From Comamonadaceae bacterium (GTDB lineage Bacteria; Pseudomonadota; Gammaproteobacteria; Burkholderiales; Rhodocyclaceae), in contig JANLJE010000040.1 in assembly GCA_029255645.1 (NCBI GenBank), positions 1 to 45,443 of the forward strand: DNA of 45,443 nt. Reading direction: 5' to 3'. Positions 15,988 through 24,076 of the stretch are shown here, piece by piece. Every line of letters starts with the position of its first letter. Within the stretch, counting starts at the first letter, position 1. The notes under the pieces are model-generated. The model had not been told where the DNA came from and ran no database searches. It worked only from the letters and a program-made list of their open reading frames with translations. The position numbers and the translations under genes are program-made.

Positions 15988-15993
15988 AGACAC

Positions 15994-16875
15994 TTACACC
16001 CGCTTGATCAGCGTCACGCCGCTAGGCAAGTTCGCTTCGTCAATGCTCACCTCGTAGTCGGCAAAGCTGCGCGCCACCTCCACATCTGCCTTGCGTGCCA
16101 CCTTGATGCGGTCGAACAGCGCATGCGCGTGGGCGTTGCCCAGTTCCGAATCGTGCTTGAAGACATACAGCCCGCGCGTCGCCATTTCGCCACGGGCGGC
16201 GGAGCGGTCGTGCTCGAACATGTTTTCCAGGGCCTGCCAGAGCAGTTTCAGATCGTCTTCGTCAAAGCCCGTCTGTTTGGCAAGGAAAGCCGACACGAAG
16301 CCGTGCGCCACATAGACAGCGTAAGGCACGGTGTGCTTACGGCCCATGGTGCGGTTGTCGCCCTGCTGCTTCTCGGCTTCGGCTTCCGTGGCCACCGCCA
16401 TGCGGGTGATGGAATGTTCCTGGGCAATGATCGGATCAACCGAGCGGGCAAAGGTCAGTTGCACCGGGCCGCGCACCTGGCCGCAATTGACGCCAGTCGA
16501 CATCACCGCGCCGAAGGTGCGCACGTCGAAGAAGTTGGCGCACATCCACTGCCGCGCCTTGTCCACGGTATCGCCGCTGCCCTTGCGCTTCTTGTCGCCC
16601 TTGAGTTCTTCTTCGGCGCCAACGGCAACATAGGCCCTCTCGTGCGTCTGGTTGAGGACCGCCTTTTCCTTCACATAGATGTCGAAGAACGGCGTTTCGC
16701 CCTTCACCAGCCCGACGAAATTGCGCACCTTGCGCTTGAGCGACACATCGGTCACCAGCCCATGGCCGGATTCGGCATCCAGACGCGGCAGATTGCCGGC
16801 ATCGGGGTCGCCGTTGGGGTTGCCGTCGCGCACATCGAAAACGAGAACGAAGTCATAGCGGTTGTTCAGGCTCAT
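15994..16875 (-). CDS. cas7: Cas7 (Csd2) backbone subunit of type I-C Cascade
   Basis: Polymerises along the crRNA as the backbone of the interference complex. 293 residues. It starts [19 protein letters not shown], with [12 protein letters not shown] and [14 protein letters not shown], classic for Csd2; [19 protein letters not shown] lies near the middle. The ATG overlaps the cas8c stop by 4 nt. The same frame is open to 17556, but the extra part is antisense-like low-quality sequence within cas8c. Directly after the stop comes the convergent toxin gene, where cas4 would normally follow. Confidence 0.97.
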   Translation of the reverse strand: MSLNNRYDFVLVFDVRDGNPNGDPDAGNLPRLDAESGHGLVTDVSLKRKVRNFVGLVKGETPFFDIYVKEKAVLNQTHERAYVAVGAEEELKGDKKRKGSGDTVDKARQWMCANFFDVRTFGAVMSTGVNCGQVRGPVQLTFARSVDPIIAQEHSITRMAVATEAEAEKQQGDNRTMGRKHTVPYAVYVAHGFVSAFLAKQTGFDEDDLKLLWQALENMFEHDRSAARGEMATRGLYVFKHDSELGNAHAHALFDRIKVARKADVEVARSFADYEVSIDEANLPSGVTLIKRV

Positions 16876-17255
16876 TGGGTTTCTCCCTGGGTGGATTCTT
16901 CGGATGGGGTGGGTTTGCGGAAAAAGTCCTGGCGTTGATGATAGTAGCCAAGGCAGAAGCGGCCTTGGTCGGGCAGGCTGAGGTGCCGGGGAAAATCGGC
17001 GATGCCATCGAGGATTTCGCCGAGCAGGCGTTCGAAATTCACCGCCCGGCCGCGATGGGTAAGCTTGGCCAGATGGTGATTCTTCAAGCGCAAAAGCGTG
17101 GTGAAAACCGCCACTGGCGTACTCGACGCCGCGCCGTAGTAGCGTTCGCGGATGGTGGCGTTGAGGCCGGGGTTGGCTTCTTCCTGGATCTTTTCCAAGA
17201 CCGCAAAAAGACGCCCCAGGCGATACGCCGGATTGGGATTGGCTAGGTCGAGCAT
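16872..17255 (-). CDS. cas11c: Cas11c small subunit from internal start in cas8c
   Basis: Within cas8c, in the same frame, an ATG at 17255 is preceded by AGGAG (17265-17269) with a 9-nt spacer. The product would be 127 residues beginning [19 protein letters not shown], all helical, the size and position of the Cas11c small subunit known to be made by internal translation in other type I-C systems. No separate cas11 gene is present. The site is seen directly; expression is inferred from the family. Confidence 0.7.
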   Translation of the reverse strand: MLDLANPNPAYRLGRLFAVLEKIQEEANPGLNATIRERYYGAASSTPVAVFTTLLRLKNHHLAKLTHRGRAVNFERLLGEILDGIADFPRHLSLPDQGRFCLGYYHQRQDFFRKPTPSEESTQGETQ

Positions 17256-18620
17256 GTCGGAAAACTCCTGAATAAAAGAGGAATCGGAAGAACGGCGGGA
17301 ACGGTTGAGGCAAGCCTTGATCGCCGCCGCCCGCAGGTAGGTGACGTTCTGCTCGGCACGGCAGCGTTGCACCGCCGCGTTGAGCCAGGTGGCCGGAAAG
17401 GGGCTCCCGGAGAGCATCGCCCGCATGATGTCGCCGCCGAGATTGGGCGGGATGTTGTCGGCCTTGCCCTGCCCGGCACAGGCCGCCAGCAGGCGGAACA
17501 GGCTGGGAAATTCCGGGTCCTTGCCGCCGCGCACCATCTTCAGATCCGCGAACCACTGGCGGATGCGCTGGGCGACTTCATGCAAGGGCGCGGCGTACCA
17601 GAAACGAACCGAAATCCGTGCGGCATTCGGCGCCAGTCCAAGGACATAGAAGCGGTTCTCGCCGCGCCCGCCATCGAACTGACCGGACTGGACGGCGCTC
17701 AGGACAGCGCGCACCCGTTCGATACGGGCATCCGGATCGTCCTGCTGTTCGCCGAAAACCGCAGCAAAGACCGACTCGGCCTCGGCGTCTTCCTTCTGTG
17801 CCCAGAACACCGTCGAGGTATCGCCCACCTGAAAGCGCTGCCGCGAATTGCGGTCGAGCAGGTGGTTCAGGGCGGTGGTGTAGGCAAAGGCGGCAAAGGG
17901 GCTGACCGGGGCGTTATCGCCTTGCTCCTTGTTGAACGAGGAAAAAGCATCGAGATTGAAGGAAACCAGCGTCGCGCCGGAACTCTGCGCCCCCCAGACA
18001 CCCTTGATGACCGTGTGCAGCCGCTCCGTTGGCGCCGGCTCGCCAGTGACCAGGCAGATGGATTTCGCCGCCCCGGCCGTTTCGTCGCCGCGACACGCGC
18101 AGACGACGGCAGGCCGCTGGCAGATCAGGTCGACTTCGTCGTGCAAGCGAAAGGTCAGGACGGGATTACCTTCGAGAAGGTCTGGCCAAAGCGGGTCACG
18201 GCGCAGTTCCGCCACCCCGCCGTTGGCGTAGAAACGCTCGATGGCCTGGATGCCCGCATCCTGCCGCGCCGATTCCGGCAAATCGGCAATGCGCTGGCGA
18301 AAGGCGGCATGTTGCTCGGCCACCCGCGCCGGCTTGCCACGCGTATCGACACCCAGCACATACTCGGCGCTATCCCACAGCAGGTTGGCCGCCACACCAG
18401 AAGATCGCTTGACCCCCATGGGCACCCGATAGCGCTGCCCCACTTTCTTCTTGCCTTCTCCTTGCCGGGTATCGACGATGCCCAAAGGTCTGCCATCTGC
18501 GGCCAGCTCGATGATGAAGGGGATTTCCTTCTCTTCCAGGCCAAAGGCTGGCAGGCGCCGGCCTGGATCAGGATCGGCTACCTTGCGCTGGTAGTAGTCA
18601 TAGAGCGCTTGCAGGATCAT
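16872..18620 (-). CDS. cas8c: Cas8c (Csd1) large subunit of type I-C Cascade
   Basis: Large subunit responsible for PAM recognition and Cas3 recruitment. 582 residues, normal for Csd1, beginning [19 protein letters not shown] with a conserved [18 protein letters not shown] and [18 protein letters not shown]. The middle holds [19 protein letters not shown]. The C-terminal third is helical and contains an internal start for the small subunit. ATG at 18620 overlaps the cas5 stop by 4 nt, and the stop overlaps cas7 by 4 nt, so cas5-cas8c-cas7 are translationally coupled. Confidence 0.96.
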   Translation of the reverse strand: MILQALYDYYQRKVADPDPGRRLPAFGLEEKEIPFIIELAADGRPLGIVDTRQGEGKKKVGQRYRVPMGVKRSSGVAANLLWDSAEYVLGVDTRGKPARVAEQHAAFRQRIADLPESARQDAGIQAIERFYANGGVAELRRDPLWPDLLEGNPVLTFRLHDEVDLICQRPAVVCACRGDETAGAAKSICLVTGEPAPTERLHTVIKGVWGAQSSGATLVSFNLDAFSSFNKEQGDNAPVSPFAAFAYTTALNHLLDRNSRQRFQVGDTSTVFWAQKEDAEAESVFAAVFGEQQDDPDARIERVRAVLSAVQSGQFDGGRGENRFYVLGLAPNAARISVRFWYAAPLHEVAQRIRQWFADLKMVRGGKDPEFPSLFRLLAACAGQGKADNIPPNLGGDIMRAMLSGSPFPATWLNAAVQRCRAEQNVTYLRAAAIKACLNRSRRSSDSSFIQEFSDMLDLANPNPAYRLGRLFAVLEKIQEEANPGLNATIRERYYGAASSTPVAVFTTLLRLKNHHLAKLTHRGRAVNFERLLGEILDGIADFPRHLSLPDQGRFCLGYYHQRQDFFRKPTPSEESTQGETQ

Positions 18621-19270
18621 CCCATCACCTGCGCCGTGGCAAGGTCGATCACCCCGCGCTGCATTGCGGCGCGGAAAAAGCGCGGCTTGGGGCCGCCCGC
18701 CGCAGTGAAGTCCAGGTCGAACAGCATCCAGCCGAGATCGCGGGTTTCGTCGATGGCCGGCGCCTCGTCGGCGGGCCGGTCGACCCGCCGGAAGCGGGCC
18801 GCGAATTCCCGGCAGCCAAGATAGGGCTGATTGACGCATTGCCCCTTTTCCGCCCGGCGCTCGAACATCTCGCGGAACTTGGCCGGGTTGCCGAGGGCAT
18901 CGTCGCCGACCGGCACCAGTTCGGCATGAATGCGGTAGGCCACATCGCGCAGGAACAGGCCGGCGCGCTGCTGCCGGTCTTCCTCCACGTACAGGGCGAG
19001 CTTGCCCTTGCCGGCGCCCATCGCCGTCTGGGCATTGCGCACCGATACCTTGGATGCCACCTCATTGCGCCGCACGCTGATCCAGCGGATCGGCTTGAGC
19101 ACCTCGATGCGCTTCACCTCCCAGCGGATAGCCGGCTTCCACAAAATGGCCTCGAACACCGAGCGCGCGGCAGAAGGCGTCATCACATCATAGGAAACCC
19201 GCTCGACCTTCATTTCCGGGCGGGTAAAGCAGGCGAAATCACCTGCGACTTCGAGACAAAAACTTGCCAT
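18617..19270 (-). CDS. cas5c: Cas5 (Cas5d/Csd5), crRNA-processing subunit
   Basis: In type I-C, which lacks Cas6, this protein cuts pre-crRNA at the repeat stem and stays on the 5' handle. 217 residues: MASFCLEVAGDFACFTRPE at the start, VSYDVMTPSAARSVFEAIL then WKPAIRW, and IRWISVRRNEV. The C-terminal part has LYVEEDRQQRAG and FLRDVAYRIHAEL. Two tandem ATGs occur; the second (19270) has better spacing from AGGAGG. Absence of any cas6 gene in the window fits. Confidence 0.95.
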   Translation of the reverse strand: MASFCLEVAGDFACFTRPEMKVERVSYDVMTPSAARSVFEAILWKPAIRWEVKRIEVLKPIRWISVRRNEVASKVSVRNAQTAMGAGKGKLALYVEEDRQQRAGLFLRDVAYRIHAELVPVGDDALGNPAKFREMFERRAEKGQCVNQPYLGCREFAARFRRVDRPADEAPAIDETRDLGWMLFDLDFTAAGGPKPRFFRAAMQRGVIDLATAQVMG

Positions 19271-19334
19271 CATTCCTCCTTTGGCAGGGTCAGAGTTTGC
19301 TTGACGAAAAGTCTTACTGACTATCCTTATCAGC

Positions 19335-21782
19335 TCAAAAAACAAGCTCTCCCGGGTCCCCCGGCACACCATCGACATCGATCCCCAGCACCGGGTCGTA
19401 AAGCACATCATTGTTCGCCGACTGCACGTACAAGCCCGGGAAGTCGCCGCCCAGGGCTTCGATGTCGCCTTGCTTGAGCAGGCGCTGTAGGTCGCTGTTG
19501 TAGAGGGTCACGCCGTAGCGTTGCAGCTTGCGCAGCAGCCAGCGCTCCGGGCCGTTCTTCTTGAGGGTGTTCAAGCACATGCCGATGCGGTCGTCGTCCG
19601 GATCGCGCCGGTAGCGGACGAAGACAGTAGCGCCGTCCTGTTCGTCGATCAGCCGGAAACGCTCGGCGGCAGTGCGGAACATCACGTCGGCTTCACGACC
19701 CACGCGCAGCAGCCGGCAGATGTCTTTTTCATCGAGCCGCGCATCGCCATAGAGCCTGCGGAAGAACTCGCCGAAGCGCTCGACGCCCATCGGCTCGGCT
19801 GTCGCCGGAAGGCCGCCCCAGAGCATCCGGGTCGCCTGTTCCGCCAGGCGCAGCAGGCCCGGCGGGGCCGGCTTGGGCGGCACGAAGACATGCACCTCGC
19901 CACATTCCAGCCGCCCTTCGCGGTTACAGCGCCCGGCGGCCTGGGCGATGGAATCGAGTCCGGCCAGCGCCCGGAAGACCACGGGAAAGTCGATGTCGAC
20001 GCCAGCTTCCACCAGTTGCGTGCTGACCACCCGGATCGGTTTGGCCGCCTCTCCCGCGTTCAAAGCCCGCCGCCGTTCGGCCAGTTCGGCCTTGATCGCC
20101 TGGAGGGTGTCGCTGCGATGCTCGGCGCACATCAGGCCGGACAGGTGCCAGAGCCCTTCGGGGTTTTCCATCTTGAGTTGCCGGTAGAGATCGCGGGCAT
20201 CGGCGCGGCGGCCGACGATGGCGAGCACGGCCTCATGGCGGGCAATTTCCGATGCCAGATCGTCCCAGCTGCGCGTCGCGTTCAGATCGGCAGGGAGATG
20301 TACCCGCACCCGCCTTAGATCGGCATAAAGGCCGGGCACGTCGTCGACGATCTCGCGCACCTCGCCGGCCGTAAAGCCGCGCAAGGCCCTGGCCTGATCG
20401 AAGCCGGTTCGGCTTTCCAGGGTCGGCTGGGTGGCGGTGCACAACAGCAGCGTGACGCCGTAATCCTTGACCAGCAGGCGCAAGACGTCGACCACCGGCT
20501 GCAGGTAGGCAAGCGGCAGCAACTGCGCTTCGTCGAGGACGATGACGCTACCGACCAGGTTGTGCAGCTTGCGGCAGCGCGAGGTGCGATGGGCAAACAG
20601 GCTTTCCAGCAATTGCACGTTGGTGGTGACGACCAAGGGCGCATCCCAGTTCTCACAGGCCAGTCGCGAGCGGGCGGTTTCCTGGGTTGCGTCGACTTCG
20701 ACGTTGCTGTGGTGCTCGATGACGTTCTCGTCGCCAAAAATGTCCCGGAAGATTCCGGCCGTCTGCTCGATGATGCTGGTGTAGGGAATGGCATAGACGA
20801 TGCGCCGCTGGCCATGGCAAACCGCGTGGCGCAGCGCAAACGCCAGGCTGGAGAGCGTCTTGCCGCCACCGGTCGGCACCGTCAGGCTGAACACGCCGGG
20901 CGCCAGTTCCGCCTTGGCAAGGCAGGCGCGCAGGACTTCGGCACGCTTGCGATTGACCTTGCTGTCGGCTTCGCCGCGCAGGGCGACAGCCTCAGCCATT
21001 TTTTCCAGATGGGCGGCCAGGCGGCCTTGCAGCGCGTCGAGGCCGGAAAAGCCTTGCCGCGCCTCGTTCTTGCCCGGCGACATGAAGGCTTCGGTATCGA
21101 GGAAATCGGCATCCACCAGGCAGGAAAAAAGCATACGCACCCAGAGCGCGAAGCGGCCGGGAATGGGATCGTCCTTGTCGTCGTCGCGGTGGCGCAACAG
21201 GTCTGCCATGTCGGGCAAGGGAGCGGCGGGTTTGAGAAGGTATTCGGGAATCGGGGCGGCGCAAGCCGTCGCCAGTTCCCTTTGGGCGTCTTCGGAAGCC
21301 AAGCGGTACTCGAGGCTTTTGTTTTCCCCGGCCCAATCCGAGAGTCCGGCGTGGTGCCCGGCAATGAGGTAGGAGAGCACGCGAGCGACGACTGGGCCCG
21401 AGCGTTTATCCACTTCTTTTAGATAGCGCTCTGCCCACAGGGCGCCGGCCGCCGAATGGGTTTTGTCGGTTCCGGCAACGCGCCCCTCGATATGGGCATC
21501 CGGGTCGCCGCATTGGCGGATGTAGCGCTGAAAGCCTTCGCGGAATTTGCCCAGGTCGTGCCAGAGTCCGGCCAGGGCGGCCCAGGGGGCCGACTGGAAA
21601 GTCGCCGCGAACTCGCCCGCCAGCCGGGCGACCGCCACTGCATGGTGCGACAGGGGATGCGCCAGCAGCCGCTCCCCATCCTTCCGGATATGGGCAATGA
21701 ACTCGCAGGCGGCGAGGTCCATTGCATCACCTGCCCCGCTTTCCATTCTGTCCATGAGCGTCAATGCCTTCGATTCCTCCAT
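19335..21782 (-). CDS. cas3: CRISPR-associated helicase/nuclease Cas3
   Basis: Recruited to Cascade-bound DNA, unwinds it and degrades the non-target strand. 815 residues with an N-terminal HD nuclease (LWHDLGKFREGFQRY near 90, THSAAGALWAERYL near 125, AGHHAGLSDW near 160) and a superfamily-2 helicase (TVPTGGGKTLSSLAFAL near 305, VIVLDEAQLLPL near 415, CTATQPTLESR near 450, GVDIDFPVVFRAL and AAGRCNREGR near 630). The ATG at 21782 follows GGAGGA. A 64-nt gap separates it from cas5. It is the first cas gene, directly below the WYL regulator. Confidence 0.97.
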   Translation of the reverse strand: MEESKALTLMDRMESGAGDAMDLAACEFIAHIRKDGERLLAHPLSHHAVAVARLAGEFAATFQSAPWAALAGLWHDLGKFREGFQRYIRQCGDPDAHIEGRVAGTDKTHSAAGALWAERYLKEVDKRSGPVVARVLSYLIAGHHAGLSDWAGENKSLEYRLASEDAQRELATACAAPIPEYLLKPAAPLPDMADLLRHRDDDKDDPIPGRFALWVRMLFSCLVDADFLDTEAFMSPGKNEARQGFSGLDALQGRLAAHLEKMAEAVALRGEADSKVNRKRAEVLRACLAKAELAPGVFSLTVPTGGGKTLSSLAFALRHAVCHGQRRIVYAIPYTSIIEQTAGIFRDIFGDENVIEHHSNVEVDATQETARSRLACENWDAPLVVTTNVQLLESLFAHRTSRCRKLHNLVGSVIVLDEAQLLPLAYLQPVVDVLRLLVKDYGVTLLLCTATQPTLESRTGFDQARALRGFTAGEVREIVDDVPGLYADLRRVRVHLPADLNATRSWDDLASEIARHEAVLAIVGRRADARDLYRQLKMENPEGLWHLSGLMCAEHRSDTLQAIKAELAERRRALNAGEAAKPIRVVSTQLVEAGVDIDFPVVFRALAGLDSIAQAAGRCNREGRLECGEVHVFVPPKPAPPGLLRLAEQATRMLWGGLPATAEPMGVERFGEFFRRLYGDARLDEKDICRLLRVGREADVMFRTAAERFRLIDEQDGATVFVRYRRDPDDDRIGMCLNTLKKNGPERWLLRKLQRYGVTLYNSDLQRLLKQGDIEALGGDFPGLYVQSANNDVLYDPVLGIDVDGVPGDPGELVF

Positions 21783-21855
21783 GCCGTCCTCCCGAGTTTG
21801 TTGCCAAGCCTACCTTCCCACGGTCTCAAAACCTGAGACTGAGCCAGGAGAGCGT

Positions 21856-22818
21856 TCAGTATTTTTCGAGGCTCTGTTTCAGGAGACGGATCACCTTGGC
21901 ACGCAACTCCGGGGGAGCGACGACCTGACAGTCGGGACCGTGTTTGAGGATGTCCAGGATGAGCCCCGTATCCTGGCTATAGGGCAGGCGCAGTTGATAA
22001 CTGCCATCGGCCAGGAACTGTCCCTCCTGGGCCGGGTGCCATTGCTCGGTGGCAACCCAGCGGGCCTGCCTTGCACTGAAAACCAGGGTGGCCCAGGTGA
22101 GCTGCTGACCGGCAAAGATTCCGTAACCCGCGCCGAGAAAATCATCCAGCACTTCCTCGGCCAGTTCCCGGGCCTGAACATCCGTGGGTTGGGTCTCGAG
22201 GATGGCGTCTACGGCAAAGCTGCGCAGGGCATCCTTCTGGTGACACCAGGCATCCAGATACCAGTTGCCCCGGTAATGGACCAGCCGTTGCGGCGACACC
22301 TCGCGTTGGCTGAGTTCGCCACTGCTCCGGGCCTGATAGCGGATCAACAGCCGCTGACGTTCCATGACTGCCGCCGCAAGGGTCTGGAAATGCCTTGGGG
22401 TGCAACTGCGGCTGGCCACCTGGAGAATGCGGACCCGGCGCGCCACCTCCCCGGCCGGGCTGGCGGCGCTACCCAGCATCTTGAGCAGACGTTCCCGCAA
22501 CGGTTCGATGTGTTCTGCCAGCACGCCTCCCGTGTCCATGGCGCGGAGCAATGCCTTTAGGCTCAAGAGCGCATGGATTTCCCGGGGGGAAAACCAGAGC
22601 CCGGGTAGTTCCTGGCACTCAGCCGTGCGATCCAGACGATATTGCCGGGTTTCCTCATCCTTGATCAGAGGCAGCCCCAGGCGCTCCTGGGCCACGGCCA
22701 GATCGCGATCCAAGGTTGCCCGGGAAACCTCCAGACGCTCCATGAGCTCACTGAAACTGACGCTGCGGCGACTACGCAGCATGCGCTCGATGATGTGGAT
22801 CCGCTCGGTCCTCTGCAT
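21856..22818 (-). CDS. WYL-domain transcriptional regulator
   Basis: 320 residues with an N-terminal winged helix-turn-helix (MQRTERIHIIERMLRSRRS, then SFSELMERLEVSRATLDRDL) and a C-terminal WYL ligand-sensing domain whose namesake residues occur in YRGNWYLDAWCH near 205. The C-terminal extension LKHGPDCQVVAPPELRAKV is typical. WYL proteins often regulate defence genes, and this one lies 73 nt upstream of cas3 on the same strand, so it probably controls the locus and may be co-transcribed. The ATG at 22818 has a GGAGG site; an earlier in-frame ATG at 22851 lacks one. Confidence 0.9.
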   Translation of the reverse strand: MQRTERIHIIERMLRSRRSVSFSELMERLEVSRATLDRDLAVAQERLGLPLIKDEETRQYRLDRTAECQELPGLWFSPREIHALLSLKALLRAMDTGGVLAEHIEPLRERLLKMLGSAASPAGEVARRVRILQVASRSCTPRHFQTLAAAVMERQRLLIRYQARSSGELSQREVSPQRLVHYRGNWYLDAWCHQKDALRSFAVDAILETQPTDVQARELAEEVLDDFLGAGYGIFAGQQLTWATLVFSARQARWVATEQWHPAQEGQFLADGSYQLRLPYSQDTGLILDILKHGPDCQVVAPPELRAKVIRLLKQSLEKY

Positions 22819-22872
22819 GGCTGCCTCCGTAAAACCAGAAGCATAATCCATGCGGCATCGAAGCCGATACGG

Positions 22873-23967
22873 CTACATCCCGAACCGGCCGGTCAGGTCG
22901 AAGGAGGTTTCCTTGCCCACCTGGGGGCCATGGGCGGCGAGCCAGCGGCCGGCTTCTTCGTAGCCGATGTCGTGAAGCTTTTTCAGAAAGGGCCAGTCGG
23001 CGGCCACCTTGGTGGCGCTGCCGAACAGGCGCTGCAGGTCATGGGCTTCGATCAGGTGGAAGCGGGTTTCCAGCATGTGCCGCTCGAAGCCCGAGGGTTC
23101 ATGCCGGGCGCGGCCCAGAAGGCGCTTCAGGCTGAGGCGGCCCAGCCAGCCTTGGGCGGCTTCCCCGGCATGGCCGCGGCTGTAGTCGATGACGTTGGCA
23201 AAGAGCAGCATCTCCCGCAGCAGGCTGGTGTTGAAGGCCAGCTCCAGGGTGCGGGCACGGATTTCCTCCGCCGTGCGGGGGGTCTCCCCATATACCGGCG
23301 GGGCAAGCAGGATCAGCAGGATGTCCCGGGCACTGCATTCGTAGAACAGGGGAAAGACCGCCGGGTTGGCCGCGTAGCCGCCGTCCCAGTAGGGTTCCCC
23401 GTCGATCACGATGGCGTGGTGCAGCATCGGCAGGCAGGCCGAGGCGAGCACGGCGTCCACGCTCAGCTCTTTGTTGCGGAACAGGCGCAGCTTGCCGGTA
23501 TTGGCGTTGGTGGCAGCCAGGAACAGGCGCAGCGGGCTGTGGCGGGCCAGGCCGACAAAATCCACTCGTTCTTCGAGCAGTTTTCGCAGCGGATTGAAGT
23601 TGAAAGGATTGAGTTGATAGGGAGAGAGGTACTGAGTCCAGTTGAGCATGAAGCGGGTGGCGGGCAGCAGGGCCACGCCCTCGCCTCCGGCCACGGGTAC
23701 CGAAAGGTCCTGGGGAATACTGTCGGCAATGGCGCGCCAGAACTCGGCCAGGGCCTGCCGGGCGCCGTCCCGGCCGCCGCGCATCAGGCCGTCGGCCAGG
23801 ACCACGCCGTTCATGGCGCCGGCACTGGTGCCGCTGATGCCTTCAAAATCGAACCGTCCATCTTCGAGCAGGCGGTCCAGAACGCCCCAGCTGTAGGCGC
23901 CATGGGCACCGCCGCCCTGGAGTCCGAGGTTGATCACGGGTTTTGTGGCGGATGTGGCATGACTCAT
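22873..23967 (-). CDS. patatin-like phospholipase
   Basis: 364-residue lipid acyl hydrolase. The Ser-Asp dyad is intact: oxyanion motif LGLQGGGAHGAYSWG near 14, nucleophile elbow GISGTSAGAMNG near 43 and catalytic Asp in YWDGGYAANP near 200. No signal peptide is evident. Similar cytoplasmic patatin proteins in betaproteobacteria are associated with storage-lipid or membrane turnover. The stop is 54 nt from the WYL start on the same strand, so it could be transcribed with the CRISPR regulator. A defence role is possible but unsupported: no cyclase or other partner lies nearby. Divergent from gpmI. Confidence 0.9.
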   Translation of the reverse strand: MSHATSATKPVINLGLQGGGAHGAYSWGVLDRLLEDGRFDFEGISGTSAGAMNGVVLADGLMRGGRDGARQALAEFWRAIADSIPQDLSVPVAGGEGVALLPATRFMLNWTQYLSPYQLNPFNFNPLRKLLEERVDFVGLARHSPLRLFLAATNANTGKLRLFRNKELSVDAVLASACLPMLHHAIVIDGEPYWDGGYAANPAVFPLFYECSARDILLILLAPPVYGETPRTAEEIRARTLELAFNTSLLREMLLFANVIDYSRGHAGEAAQGWLGRLSLKRLLGRARHEPSGFERHMLETRFHLIEAHDLQRLFGSATKVAADWPFLKKLHDIGYEEAGRWLAAHGPQVGKETSFDLTGRFGM

Positions 23968-24076
23968 GGAATCCCTCCTTGCGTTGACGGCAGCACCTTG
24001 CGGCTAGGATACTTCGCCCGGCCTGGAATCCTGCAAGGGATTTCCAGGATTTTCTGCATTTCCTCAGGATTACCGC

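Noticed and set aside
16876-17556. 227-residue N-terminal extension of cas7
   Set aside because: Overlaps cas8c in another frame and lacks homology-like composition; Cas7 starts at MSLNNRYDF.
22873-23967. Patatin as a CBASS effector
   Set aside because: No nucleotide cyclase, ubiquitin-like or sensor partner gene nearby.
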